A stretch of DNA of 64,000 nt from Bifidobacterium simiiventris. Lineage in GTDB: Bacteria > Actinomycetota > Actinomycetes > Actinomycetales > Bifidobacteriaceae. Both the position numbers and the translations under genes were made by a program. The notes below the pieces were generated by a model. That model saw only the letters and a list, made by a program, of their open reading frames with translations. It was not told the origin of the DNA and made no database searches. How positions within the stretch are numbered: the first letter of the stretch is position 1; the number at the start of each line of letters is the position of its first letter. This document shows positions 32,525-41,591 of the stretch, in pieces. Location of the stretch: positions 1 to 64,000 of the forward strand of contig NZ_JAHBBG010000005.1 of NCBI RefSeq assembly GCF_019331715.1, read 5' to 3'.

Positions 32525-33580
32525 TCACACGCCGACGAACGGGTCCCGGGATCCGGCCGACAACGATTGCAGCAACCGAAGTCGGGCGATTCTGGACTCC
32601 GGTCGGAACAGGTAATGTTCCGGCGAGACCCCGGAGCGGCGTTCGGCCAGTAACGGCAACAGCACGATGAGCGCGGCGCGCGCCTGCATGACGGGCATGA
32701 GCAGCGGCAGCTGGCCGTGGTCGAAGTCCGGGTTCGCGCGCAGGTATGCGGCCAGCGCGACACGGCATGGTTCGAGCGGATCGGCGAGCGAGCCGTCCGC
32801 CAGATAGCACAATGCGGTTCCCAGATCGCACACGGCCGGCATCAGGTGCATGTCGCCGAAGTCGATGATGCCGGCGATCTCGTCCGGTCTGTCGTCTCGC
32901 ACCGTGATGTTGCCAGGGTGGAAGTCGCCGTGGCACAGTTGCTGCGGCAGCGCGTCGATGCGCCCGGATGCGGATTCGTATGTCGCCACGGCCTGCTCGA
33001 TCAGCTCGCGGGCTGCCGCGTCGTCGACCATCGGCAGCACGTCCTGCGCGATCGCCGGCAGCAGCCGCACGTCCCACAGGATGCGCCCGAGCCGGTCCTC
33101 GTATCCGCGTTCGTCGGCCAGCACCCGCTGAATACGAGCCAGCCGGTCGCCGATGTCGGCAAGCAACGCATGCGACGGACGGCCTAGCGACGACGACACG
33201 ATATGTCCCGTAACGAACGTGGTCAGCGTGGCCCATCGGGTGGGACCGCCGGCGTCGAATCTCGCGATCATGCCGCCGTCCGCGCATGGCACCAGTCTGG
33301 TCACGGGCACGTTGGCCGCCCGCCGTTCCAGCATGCGCAGCGCGCGGGCGCGCATGAGCACGGTCTCGTAGCCCTCGGCCGGATGCTCGATCTTCAGCAG
33401 GTAGCGCGGCGAACGCCCGCCGGGCATCGTCACGGCGAACGTGTCGTCACGTTCGGTGGCGATGCGCTCGAGCCGGACGCCGTCCAGCCCGTAGTCGCGG
33501 GACAGTAGGGCTTCGGCCTCGCGTTCGTCGATCGTCTCGTGCGGCTGCCCGAGCGTACGGTATCCCTCGAAATCATGCAT
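32525..33580 (-). CDS. Aminoglycoside phosphotransferase (APH)-fold kinase
   Basis: Small-molecule kinase of 351 residues. The Brenner motif CHGDFHPGNITV carries the catalytic Asp near residue 220. IIDFGDMHLMP is the metal-binding DFG equivalent. An N-terminal lobe contains YLLKIEHPAEGY with the probable ATP-binding lysine. AAGGAGGT lies eight bases before the ATG at 33580. The fold also covers choline, homoserine and hydroxylysine kinases. Given the adjacent class III PLP gene, phosphorylation of a hydroxylated amine or amino acid is more likely than antibiotic resistance. The substrate is not proven. Confidence 0.85.
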   Translation of the reverse strand: MHDFEGYRTLGQPHETIDEREAEALLSRDYGLDGVRLERIATERDDTFAVTMPGGRSPRYLLKIEHPAEGYETVLMRARALRMLERRAANVPVTRLVPCADGGMIARFDAGGPTRWATLTTFVTGHIVSSSLGRPSHALLADIGDRLARIQRVLADERGYEDRLGRILWDVRLLPAIAQDVLPMVDDAAARELIEQAVATYESASGRIDALPQQLCHGDFHPGNITVRDDRPDEIAGIIDFGDMHLMPAVCDLGTALCYLADGSLADPLEPCRVALAAYLRANPDFDHGQLPLLMPVMQARAALIVLLPLLAERRSGVSPEHYLFRPESRIARLRLLQSLSAGSRDPFVGV

Positions 33581-33645
33581 TGCCGGACCTCCTTGCCGTG
33601 TTCGTATCGTTCGGTCATTCGTCCAAGCGGCGCCGAACCATCGGT

Positions 33646-34689
33646 TCAGCGCACGACGATCATCGGTTTGATCGTGCGGCGATTGTCCATGTCGTCGTAG
33701 GCCTGTGCGATGTCGGCGAGCGCGTACTGTTTCGTGTAGACCGGGCCGGGATCGATGCGGCCGTCGAGTACGGCCGGCAGCACTGCGGCGATGTAGTGGT
33801 GGGCCGGCGACATGCCACCGGTGACGGTGATGTTGGAATAGAACAGGTCGCGTACGTCGATGCTCACGCCGTGCGGCAGGCCAACATAGCTGACGGTGCC
33901 GCCAGGGGCGACCATATGGATGGCGGTGGCGAAGGACTGCGCCGATCCCACGCATTCGAGCACTTTGTCGGGCTTGTCGCCGCCGGTGATCGATAGCACG
34001 TGGTTCACGGCGTCGTCGCCACGTTCGGTGACGATCTGGTCCGCGCCGAAGCGCAGGGCGAGCTCGTTGCGGTCGGCGTGCGTGCTGCCGGCGTTGATCA
34101 CGCAGTCCGCGCCGAGCAGTTTGGTGGCCATCATGGCGCACAGTCCGACCGCGCCGTCGCCGATCACTGCGACCACGTCGCCGGGCTGTACGTGGGCGCT
34201 GACGGCCGCATGGTATCCGGTAGTGAACACGTCGGTCAGCGTGAGCAATCCGGCGGCTAGCGATTCGTCGGGACGATGGCCGTCGGCGTACGCCTTGACC
34301 AGCGTGCCGTCAGCGAAGGGCACGCGCGCGGCCTGGCCTTGGCCGGCGTCCGCGGTCTCGCGTCCCCAGAATCCGCCGTTGACGCAGCTGGTTTCCAATC
34401 CTTGCCGGCAGAACCGGCAGGTGCCGTCGCTGTAGCGGAACGGCACGATCACCCAGTCGCCCGGTTTGACGGAACGCACCTCCGATCCGACCTCGCGTAC
34501 GGTGCCGACGAACTCGTGTCCGATGCGGTTCGGGGCGGCCGCCCCTTGATCGCGGTATGTCCACAGGTCGGAGCCGCATACGCCGGCGTATTCGATGTCG
34601 ACGATTGCGTCGGTGGGATGTTCGATGACGGGATCGGGGACCTCGTCGAGGCTGACCGTGTGGTGGCCGTGGTAGACAGTGGCTTTCAT
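33646..34689 (-). CDS. Zinc-dependent alcohol dehydrogenase family protein
   Basis: Medium-chain dehydrogenase of 347 residues. Catalytic zinc ligands are in AGVCGSDLWTY (Cys near 38) and RIGHEFVGTV (His near 59). The structural-zinc lobe reads SDGTCRFCRQGLETSC, with three cysteines and Asp in place of the first, a variant seen in related actinobacterial enzymes. The nucleotide-binding motif is VAVIGDGAVGLCA near residue 172. AAAGG precedes the ATG at 34689. Within the operon it could oxidise an alcohol formed after amide or peptide cleavage. Confidence 0.9.
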   Translation of the reverse strand: MKATVYHGHHTVSLDEVPDPVIEHPTDAIVDIEYAGVCGSDLWTYRDQGAAAPNRIGHEFVGTVREVGSEVRSVKPGDWVIVPFRYSDGTCRFCRQGLETSCVNGGFWGRETADAGQGQAARVPFADGTLVKAYADGHRPDESLAAGLLTLTDVFTTGYHAAVSAHVQPGDVVAVIGDGAVGLCAMMATKLLGADCVINAGSTHADRNELALRFGADQIVTERGDDAVNHVLSITGGDKPDKVLECVGSAQSFATAIHMVAPGGTVSYVGLPHGVSIDVRDLFYSNITVTGGMSPAHHYIAAVLPAVLDGRIDPGPVYTKQYALADIAQAYDDMDNRRTIKPMIVVR

Positions 34690-34787
34690 GATTGCCGCCT
34701 TTCTTGAACTTGGCTGGATGGAATGTGAACTGAAAGAGGAATGTGGACTGAAGGGATGCCTAGCCACGGGTGTTTCACGCGCGCGGA

Positions 34788-36179
34788 TCAGGCCTGCCAG
34801 CGGCCGGCGCTGATGTCGGCGTATCGCCGGCGCACCGCGGCGAGCGTGGCCGGCAGCATCAGCGTGAATCCGACAAGTCCGACGATCCATAGCGGATACT
34901 GGGCGAGCAGCGCGACGCGCATGGCATGGTCGGTGTACAGCGTGGGACTGGATGCACCCTGCATATCGAGCAGGACGCCAACGCCGAGCATGACAATGGA
35001 TGCGGAGAAGGAGCCGCCCATGTTCGCAATGCCGGTGGCCAGTCCGAGGTTGCCGGATTCGTTGGAGTCGCGTACATAGTCGAAAGCGACGCCGGCCGCC
35101 GGCCAACCGCTGGACACGGCGGCGAGCAATGCGGCCGTCAGCCAGAACGGGTGGGGACCGGAGGTCGTCAAGACGGCCGCCCACAATATCATCTGCGCTC
35201 CGGACGATCCATAGACGATCAGCGCGCGGCCGTGGATCGGATGGATTCCGGCAATGCGCCCGAACACCACGGCCCATACGGCGCACATGACGATGCCGGC
35301 TCCCAGATAGGCGCTGGCCTGCTGGCGCGTGTACCGTTCCACGGTCAGCAGGAAGGGCACGCCCCACAGCGAATTCATCATGCTGTTGGAGAACACGTTG
35401 GTGAAATGCACCCAGAACCCGCAGATCGTGCCTCGCTGGCGCGCCGCGACGGCGATCGATGGCCAGATGCCGGCCGGATGCCGCGCGACCGCACGCCCGT
35501 CGTCACGGGCCATCCCCGGACGGTCGGCCAGAAACAGCAGCACGCACACGGCGATCATCGTGCCGATGCCGCCGGCGGCCGCGAACGCCGCGCTCCAGCC
35601 GGTCCGGTTCATCAGCCAGACGAACGGGTAGATCGATAGCAGCTGGCCGAAGCTGCCGAGCTGGCCTGTCAGCTGGTTCATCAGCGGCAGCCTGCGCACC
35701 GGGAACCATGCGGCGACCAATCGGATCGCCGAGATGAAGATCAGCGCGTCGCCGCTGCCGACCACCGCGCGGCCGATCACCGCCATCCACGCGGCGGGCG
35801 CGAACGCCAGCAGGGTCTGCCCGGCCGACATGAGCAGGCATCCCGCCGAGATCAGACGGCGCGGGCCGTATCGGTCGAGCAGCAGTCCGGCGGGTATCTG
35901 CATGACCGCATATACGAACAACTGCAGGTAGACGAACGACGAGAGCACGGTGCTAGTGGTGTGGAAATGATGCGCCGCCTGGATGCCGGTGGCCGACATC
36001 GACGAACGGCACGCCATGGCGAACAGGTAGCCGACCATGGCCAGCCCCCACATCAGATACGCCTTGATGCCACCGCGTTGCGCGTCGCGCCGTCCGGGCA
36101 CGAACGCAACGGCACGACGGCCGGACATGCCGCGTTCGTCTCCCGTCTCGCAGGCGAGATCAGCGGCCGGCGGATTCAT
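34788..36179 (-). CDS. Major facilitator superfamily transporter
   Basis: Secondary carrier of 463 residues with about 12 predicted helices. The first starts near residue 40 and is followed by RSSMSATGIQAAHHFH. The MFS loop 2-3 motif appears as GLLLDRYGPRRLIS near residue 103. The start at 36179 overlaps the amidohydrolase end by 20 bp; an ATG at 36128 preceded by GGGAGA is a reasonable alternative. Its place in the operon suggests uptake of an alternative substrate or export of a product. Confidence 0.88.
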   Translation of the reverse strand: MNPPAADLACETGDERGMSGRRAVAFVPGRRDAQRGGIKAYLMWGLAMVGYLFAMACRSSMSATGIQAAHHFHTTSTVLSSFVYLQLFVYAVMQIPAGLLLDRYGPRRLISAGCLLMSAGQTLLAFAPAAWMAVIGRAVVGSGDALIFISAIRLVAAWFPVRRLPLMNQLTGQLGSFGQLLSIYPFVWLMNRTGWSAAFAAAGGIGTMIAVCVLLFLADRPGMARDDGRAVARHPAGIWPSIAVAARQRGTICGFWVHFTNVFSNSMMNSLWGVPFLLTVERYTRQQASAYLGAGIVMCAVWAVVFGRIAGIHPIHGRALIVYGSSGAQMILWAAVLTTSGPHPFWLTAALLAAVSSGWPAAGVAFDYVRDSNESGNLGLATGIANMGGSFSASIVMLGVGVLLDMQGASSPTLYTDHAMRVALLAQYPLWIVGLVGFTLMLPATLAAVRRRYADISAGRWQA

Positions 36180-37809
36180 AGCGCACCTGCCCGCCGATCA
36201 CCGTCGCCGCGACGCCGATCTCGTGCAGCGAGTCTGGGTCGACCGTGTGCGGGTCGGCGTCGAGCGCGACGAAATCGGCGTATTTACGGGGGCTCAACGT
36301 GCCGAGCACCTGCTCCTTCTTCGACGCGTACGCACTGCCGTAGGTGTAGGCGCGCAGCGCCTCGTCGACGGTGAGCCGCTCGCTCTCGCCGAGCACGAAT
36401 CCGCCGGCGGTCTTGCGCGTGACCATGCCCTCGATGGAGATCATCGGCGAGACCGGCGCGCACGGCGCGTCCGTGCTGCCGGGGATGATCGCGCCGCGGT
36501 GCACGAACGAACCCATGCGGTAGGCGCGACGCGCGCGTTCCTCGCCGAGCAGGCGCACGTAGGCGTCGCCGTTGTTCTTCATGAAGCTGCCTTGCGGGTT
36601 GACGATGATGCCGTCGCGGATGATGCGTTCCACCGTGGCGTCGCTGGACAGGCCGCAGTGTTCGAGACGGTGGCGCACGTCCGTCCTCGGATACAGCTGT
36701 TGGGCGTGTTCAATGGCGTCGAGCGCGATATCGATGGCGTGGTCGCCGATCGCGTGAATGGCCATGCGCCAGCCTTCGCGGTGCAGAATGGCGACCTGGC
36801 GGGCGAACTCCTGCGGATCCCAGCTGAAGACGCCCTTGTTGTCGGGCATGTTCAGATACGGTTCGTTGAGGTAGGCGGACAGGCTGGAGAACGCGCCGTC
36901 GAGGATGATCTTGAACGGTCCGATGTCGAGCAGGCCGCCTTCGAATCCGGTGCGGATGCCGAGGTCGAGTCCGAAGCCGTGCTTGAGGTCGCCGGTCAGC
37001 TGGCCGAGGTCGTGCAGCGCTGAGAAGTACGGCATGAGCGTGCCGCGCTGGTGGATGAGCCCGCGGTCGTAGGCCTCCTGGAATAGGCCGATGTCGTCGG
37101 GGGTCTGGCCGATGCCCTCCCAGTTGCGGTCGGTGCCGGTGCCGCCGTCGGTGAAACTGGTGATGCCGAGCGAGAGCGTGTAGCGCGCGGCGAGTTCCAG
37201 CTGGTGCAGCAGCGTGGCCTCGCTCACCCGGTTCGCCAGTCCGGTGAACATGAAGCACATCTTGTCTTTGACCAGACCGGTGACGTGCCCGTGTTCCTTG
37301 ATGACCAGATCGGGCTGGTCGATGTCGTCGGGATGCTCGTAGCCAGCTCGGCGGAAGGCCTCGGTGTTGATGACGGCCGCATGGTTCGACAGGTGCAGGA
37401 TCAGCAGCGGATGGCCGTGCGAGATGCGGTCGAGCACGGCGATGTCGGGGAACGCGCCGAGCGAGAATTGGTCGAAACCCCATCCGAGGACCCATTCGCC
37501 GTCGGGCGTGCGTTCGGCGGCCTCCTCGATGCGCCGGTAGACCTCGTCGAGCGTGGACGCGGTCTGCTTGCGCAGGTCGACCTGATTAAGGTTCGCGCCA
37601 AGCAGCGAAAAATGCAGGTGCACGTCGTTGAAGCCGGGGCAGACGAACCTGCCTCCCAGATCCACATGATGTCGTGCCGGCACGCCGTCCAGATCGTCGT
37701 CGAGCGCGACGATCTTACCGTCGTACACGCCGATGCGGCGGGCTCGGGGATGAGCGGGATCCATCGTATGGATGTCCGCGTTTTCGAAGATCGTGTCGAT
37801 GGTGAACAT
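36160..37809 (-). CDS. Metal-dependent amidohydrolase (YtcJ-like, Amidohydro_3)
   Basis: Hydrolase of 549 residues, cytoplasmic. The metal-binding HxH is in CPGFNDVHLHFSLLG near residue 64. Other ligands are likely in AIHAIGDHAIDIALDA near 360 and in GSTDAPCAPVSPM near 455. The N-terminal TIFENADIHTMD and C-terminal ADFVALDADPHTV form the usual beta sandwich. This group hydrolyses N-acyl or amide compounds, but most members lack assigned substrates. GGGAACC precedes the ATG, and the gene starts 12 bp after the amidase stop. Confidence 0.88.
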   Translation of the reverse strand: MFTIDTIFENADIHTMDPAHPRARRIGVYDGKIVALDDDLDGVPARHHVDLGGRFVCPGFNDVHLHFSLLGANLNQVDLRKQTASTLDEVYRRIEEAAERTPDGEWVLGWGFDQFSLGAFPDIAVLDRISHGHPLLILHLSNHAAVINTEAFRRAGYEHPDDIDQPDLVIKEHGHVTGLVKDKMCFMFTGLANRVSEATLLHQLELAARYTLSLGITSFTDGGTGTDRNWEGIGQTPDDIGLFQEAYDRGLIHQRGTLMPYFSALHDLGQLTGDLKHGFGLDLGIRTGFEGGLLDIGPFKIILDGAFSSLSAYLNEPYLNMPDNKGVFSWDPQEFARQVAILHREGWRMAIHAIGDHAIDIALDAIEHAQQLYPRTDVRHRLEHCGLSSDATVERIIRDGIIVNPQGSFMKNNGDAYVRLLGEERARRAYRMGSFVHRGAIIPGSTDAPCAPVSPMISIEGMVTRKTAGGFVLGESERLTVDEALRAYTYGSAYASKKEQVLGTLSPRKYADFVALDADPHTVDPDSLHEIGVAATVIGGQVRYESAGR

Positions 37810-37821
37810 GATGGTTCCCTT

Positions 37822-39846
37822 TCAGATCAGCGAAGTTCCGGCCGGATGCGGGTCGGGGTTGTCGAATACGGCGATATCCGCACCGACGGTGCGGCCGCGT
37901 CCGGTGAACAGCGCGACGACCGCGATCTTGCGGGCGTCGAACACGCGGGCCAGCGAGATCGAACCGTCCCAGGCCTGCGTGCCATCCCATTGCTCGATCA
38001 TCAGGCCGTTGACGAAGATGCGGCAGGCCACGCGATCGTCGGGATCGGCGGCAGTGACCGTGTAACGCAGAAGCCCGTCGCGGATGCCGGCGTCGAGGCG
38101 TGCGGCGAAGGTGCGGCCGGCCGGCGCCGAGGAGTCCTGGTCGAACGCGATGCGGCCGAGCGATTCGATGGGCGGGGTGCGCCGCGGCGCGACGCGTCTG
38201 CGGCTCGCCTGCTCGTATTCGAGCGCGCATGCGAGCAGCAGACGGTCGCTGCCGGCCGGCCCCATGAACGTCAATCCGGCCGGCACGCCGGTGTCGTCCA
38301 TCACGCCCATCGTCACGCTGACCGTGGGGATGCCCAGATGGCGGATCATGCGGTTGCCGTTCGAGAACCACGTGCCGTCCTGCCAGGCTTCCGTGTTGTG
38401 TACTTCGTCCACGTCGGCGTCCGCATGGGCAATGTTGCTGTTCGTGGGGAAGACCAGCACGTCGAGCCCTCCGGCGCGCATCCACTGTTCGAGATGCCGT
38501 TTGCGGATCGCCTCGAGGCCGGCGAGGCCGGCGGCCAGTTCAGGCGTCTTGTCCAACGGCAGCAGCCTGCCGTCGCGCATGTACTGTGCGGCCTGCTGGT
38601 AGAAACCGTACTGCCAGCCGGTGCGGCGGGCCATCGAATCGAACGGGTTGGGGAAGATGTCGTTGGGATCGACGTCGAGCAGGCTGTCGATTCCGTCGAT
38701 GTCGAACCCGCGGATGAATTCCTCGAGCGCCGCGGCGTTGAGCTGCAGCCATTCGTGATCCATCCAGTCATGCGGGATCAGTCCTTCGTCGGCGAACGTC
38801 TTCAAGGTGCGCGGCGCGATGTCGTAGGCGTCGCGCAACGGGAACGTCGTCCAGCGCACGTGTGCGCCGAGCGCCTTGAAATCGCCGATCGCGCGCAGCA
38901 GCAGCGCGTTGACGCTCGGCCGGGTGTACACGGCGGGCAACGCGTCGCCGATGCGCCCAGCGTAGGCGCCGACCACGCCGATGCGCAGTCCGACGAGCGC
39001 GTCCATGTTGTCGATGCCGCCGAATCCTTTGTCGTGCAGGCGTTCGGCGGCTTCGAGCCGCACGTGCTTCTGGCTGCGCCACAGATCGCCTCGGGTGTCC
39101 GGATCGTCCGCGGTCAGGGTCGGCAGCAGGGCCAGCAGGTCGCGCACCGTGCGGGTGTGGGGCACCACTTCGTCCTTGGTGGCGTGCAGCACCCAGTTGC
39201 CGCGCAGCGAGATCACGCCGCGCGAGGGGGTGTAGGCCACCAGGCCGTTGTTGGCGGCCGGCGAGCGCCCGGAGGAAACTGTCTCCTCGCCCAGTCCGAA
39301 GGCCGCGAAGCTGGCGGCGGTCGACACCGCGGAGCCGTTGGACGACCCGGAGTACCATGCCGCGGCCAGATAGTCGCCGTTGTACGGGTTTTCGGCGCGC
39401 CCGTAGACGCCGCGCTGCACGCCTCCGGCGGCCATCGGCGGCATGTTGGTGCGTCCGACCAGCACGGCGCCCGCCTTGCGCATCGCGCCCACGGAGAAGC
39501 TGTCCTCACCGGCGACGACGTGCGCGAACGCCGGGGAGCCGGCGGCCATCGTCATGCCTTTGGCCATGTAGCTGTCCTTGACGCTGTACGGGATGCCGTG
39601 CAGGGGGCCGCGCGCCCGTCCCTCGGCCCGTTCCTCGTCGCGGGCCATCGCCTCCCTGAGTACGTCCGGGGCGATGATCGGCGTGGAGTTGAGCCGTATG
39701 CCGTTGACGTCGTAGTAGAACAGACGGTTGAGATAGGCCACCGTCAATTCGGTGGAGGTGGTCTCCCCTCGTTCCATCATCTCGGCCATGTCTTCGACGG
39801 ACAGTTCGATGACGTTCACGTCGCGTTTGTCGCTGTCGGCTCCCAT
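37822..39846 (-). CDS. Amidase signature family hydrolase
   Basis: Enzyme of 674 residues predicted to hydrolyse an amide bond by the Ser-cisSer-Lys mechanism. The catalytic Lys is in GIPYSVKDSYMAKG near residue 92. The cis-Ser lies in AWYSGSSNGSAVS near 165. The nucleophile Ser is probably the second Ser of GEETVSSGRSPAANN, where classical members have DTGGSIRIPA, so the site is divergent. About 90 residues beyond the usual amidase end form an extra beta-rich domain. The ATG at 39846 has AGGGGA six bases upstream; an ATG ten codons earlier is weaker. The substrate is unknown. Confidence 0.87.
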   Translation of the reverse strand: MGADSDKRDVNVIELSVEDMAEMMERGETTSTELTVAYLNRLFYYDVNGIRLNSTPIIAPDVLREAMARDEERAEGRARGPLHGIPYSVKDSYMAKGMTMAAGSPAFAHVVAGEDSFSVGAMRKAGAVLVGRTNMPPMAAGGVQRGVYGRAENPYNGDYLAAAWYSGSSNGSAVSTAASFAAFGLGEETVSSGRSPAANNGLVAYTPSRGVISLRGNWVLHATKDEVVPHTRTVRDLLALLPTLTADDPDTRGDLWRSQKHVRLEAAERLHDKGFGGIDNMDALVGLRIGVVGAYAGRIGDALPAVYTRPSVNALLLRAIGDFKALGAHVRWTTFPLRDAYDIAPRTLKTFADEGLIPHDWMDHEWLQLNAAALEEFIRGFDIDGIDSLLDVDPNDIFPNPFDSMARRTGWQYGFYQQAAQYMRDGRLLPLDKTPELAAGLAGLEAIRKRHLEQWMRAGGLDVLVFPTNSNIAHADADVDEVHNTEAWQDGTWFSNGNRMIRHLGIPTVSVTMGVMDDTGVPAGLTFMGPAGSDRLLLACALEYEQASRRRVAPRRTPPIESLGRIAFDQDSSAPAGRTFAARLDAGIRDGLLRYTVTAADPDDRVACRIFVNGLMIEQWDGTQAWDGSISLARVFDARKIAVVALFTGRGRTVGADIAVFDNPDPHPAGTSLI

Positions 39847-39903
39847 TGCAATCCCCTGCTTTCGTTGCGTTGCCATTGCGTTCCCGCGCGTCTGCGCGAG
39901 ACG

Positions 39904-39943
39904 GGCGGGCCGCCCGGACCGAATCCGGGCGGACGGCCCGCCG
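39904..39943. terminator. Strong hairpin between binding-protein and amidase genes
   Basis: GGCGGGCCGCCCGGA and TCCGGGCGG plus CGGCCCGCC pair over nearly their whole length around a short CCGAA loop. It lies just past the binding-protein stop inside a co-directional run. It may therefore be a partial attenuator or an mRNA 3'-end stabiliser that keeps binding-protein levels high. Confidence 0.6.
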
Positions 39944-39949
39944 CCGCGT

Positions 39950-41512
39950 TCACTGCTTGAGCTCGATGTTGTAGTAGACGGGCCCCTGCATGCCGTCGCC
40001 GTAGCTGGTGACCTTCTTGGAGACGGCGCTGATCTGCTGATACTTGCTGATGATGATGTTCGGCACGTAGTCGTAGAACCAGTCCTGCAGCTCGTCGTAG
40101 CCGGCCTTCTGGTCGGCCTCGGAGGTGGCCGAGTTAATCTTGTCGGTGATCTCGGCGAACTTCGGGTCGGTGTTCCAGCCCGCGCCGGACGCCTGGAAGA
40201 ACGAGTAGCAGATCGGGTTCGCGGAGTAGGAGTAGTTGGAGATGATCATGTCCCATGCGTCGGGCTGGAACATCTTCTGCAATACGGTCGCCCAGTCGAG
40301 CACCTGCAGGTCGGTCTTGATGCCGACGGCCTTGAGCTCGTTCTGGATCTCGACGCTCTCGTCGTAGATGTACGGGTAGTCCTTGGTGGACAGGAACTTG
40401 AGCGTGGAGCCGTCGTATCCGGCCTCCTTGATGAGCTCCTTGGCCTTGTCGAGATCCTGGTGGTTGTACTTGTCGAGGCTGGATTCGGAGCGCAGCGGGT
40501 TGCCTTCGGGCATCAGCGCGCCGTCGTTCTTGTACAGGTCGGCGTTCTGGTGGCCGGCCTTGGCGATCTTGCCGAGGTCGAGCGCGGCGAGGATGGCCTG
40601 GCGCAGCTTCTGGTTGTCCTTGAACGCGCCCTGCTTCTTGTTGAACAGGATCGTCTCAAGCATTTCGTCGGTTTCCATCGTCACGTCCTGGCTGGCCTTG
40701 ACCTGCGCGTACTGCGAATCGGCGAGCGAGTAGCCGATCTCGTACTGGCCCGACAGCGCGCCGGTCATGCGGGTCGTGCCGTCGGTCACGAAGTCGAACT
40801 CGAGCTTGTCGGCGTGCGCCTCGCGCTCGCCCGCATATCCGTCCGAGTCGCCGTCCGGGGACTGGTAGTCGGCGAACTTCTCGAGCACGATGTTCGTGTC
40901 CTTCTTCCACGACGAGTACTTGAACGGGCCGGTGCCCACGTATTCGCTCACGCCGGTGTCGGTGGCCTTGTCGATGACCGACTTGGGCATGATGGCGGCG
41001 ATGCGCGCGGTATCCGCCATCAGGTACAGGCCGGTGGACACCGGCTTGGGCGAGGTGATGACCACGGTGTCGGCGTCGGGCGAGCTGACGGTGGAGCCGG
41101 TGAAGAACGTGCTGCCGATCTGCGAGAGCTTGATCCAGCGCTGCATCGAGGCCACCACGTCCTCGGCCTTCATGGTCTGGCCGTTGTGGAACTTGACGCC
41201 GGTGCGCAGCTTGAACGTGAACGTCTTGTAGTCCTTGCTCACCTCGTAGCTCTTGGCGAGCAGCGGCGCGACGCTGCCGTCCTTCTTCAGCGTGACCAGC
41301 GTCTCGTAGATGTTGCGCATGGTGTCGCGCGCCACGTATGCGCCGGTGATCATCGGGTCGAGGCTGGTGACGGTCGCGTTGAGCGCGATGTGCACCGTGC
41401 CGCCGTCCGTGGGGGTGCCCGACGACGAGCCGCCGCTGCCGCACGCGGCCAGGGAAACGATCGTTGCCGCGGCCGCCGCGAGGGCGACCATCTTCTTGCC
41501 TAGCCTGTTCAT
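39950..41512 (-). CDS. Oligopeptide-type ABC transporter binding lipoprotein
   Basis: Family 5 solute-binding protein of 520 residues anchored outside the cell. A lipoprotein signal is clear: basic MNRLGKK, hydrophobic core, then SLAAC with Cys at about residue 24. It also shows HIALNATVTSLDPM, TFTFKLRTGVKFHNGQTMKAEDVV and YVGTGPFKYSSWKK, all characteristic of the family. GAGAGGA lies six bases before the ATG. It follows the two ATPase genes and completes the OppBCDF-A importer. The ligand is probably the compound attacked by the downstream amidase and amidohydrolase, but this is inference. Confidence 0.94.
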   Translation of the reverse strand: MNRLGKKMVALAAAAATIVSLAACGSGGSSSGTPTDGGTVHIALNATVTSLDPMITGAYVARDTMRNIYETLVTLKKDGSVAPLLAKSYEVSKDYKTFTFKLRTGVKFHNGQTMKAEDVVASMQRWIKLSQIGSTFFTGSTVSSPDADTVVITSPKPVSTGLYLMADTARIAAIMPKSVIDKATDTGVSEYVGTGPFKYSSWKKDTNIVLEKFADYQSPDGDSDGYAGEREAHADKLEFDFVTDGTTRMTGALSGQYEIGYSLADSQYAQVKASQDVTMETDEMLETILFNKKQGAFKDNQKLRQAILAALDLGKIAKAGHQNADLYKNDGALMPEGNPLRSESSLDKYNHQDLDKAKELIKEAGYDGSTLKFLSTKDYPYIYDESVEIQNELKAVGIKTDLQVLDWATVLQKMFQPDAWDMIISNYSYSANPICYSFFQASGAGWNTDPKFAEITDKINSATSEADQKAGYDELQDWFYDYVPNIIISKYQQISAVSKKVTSYGDGMQGPVYYNIELKQ

Positions 41513-41591
41513 GATTTCCTCTCTTTCATTGAAACCGGTTGGGACAGTCTGTGATTGGTGATGGATGGGTTTGTGACGTTTGGATTGGCGG

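Noticed and set aside
32525..33580. Aminoglycoside resistance gene.
   Set aside because: The APH fold is shared with many metabolic kinases. The neighbours form a catabolic operon and no mobile element is near.
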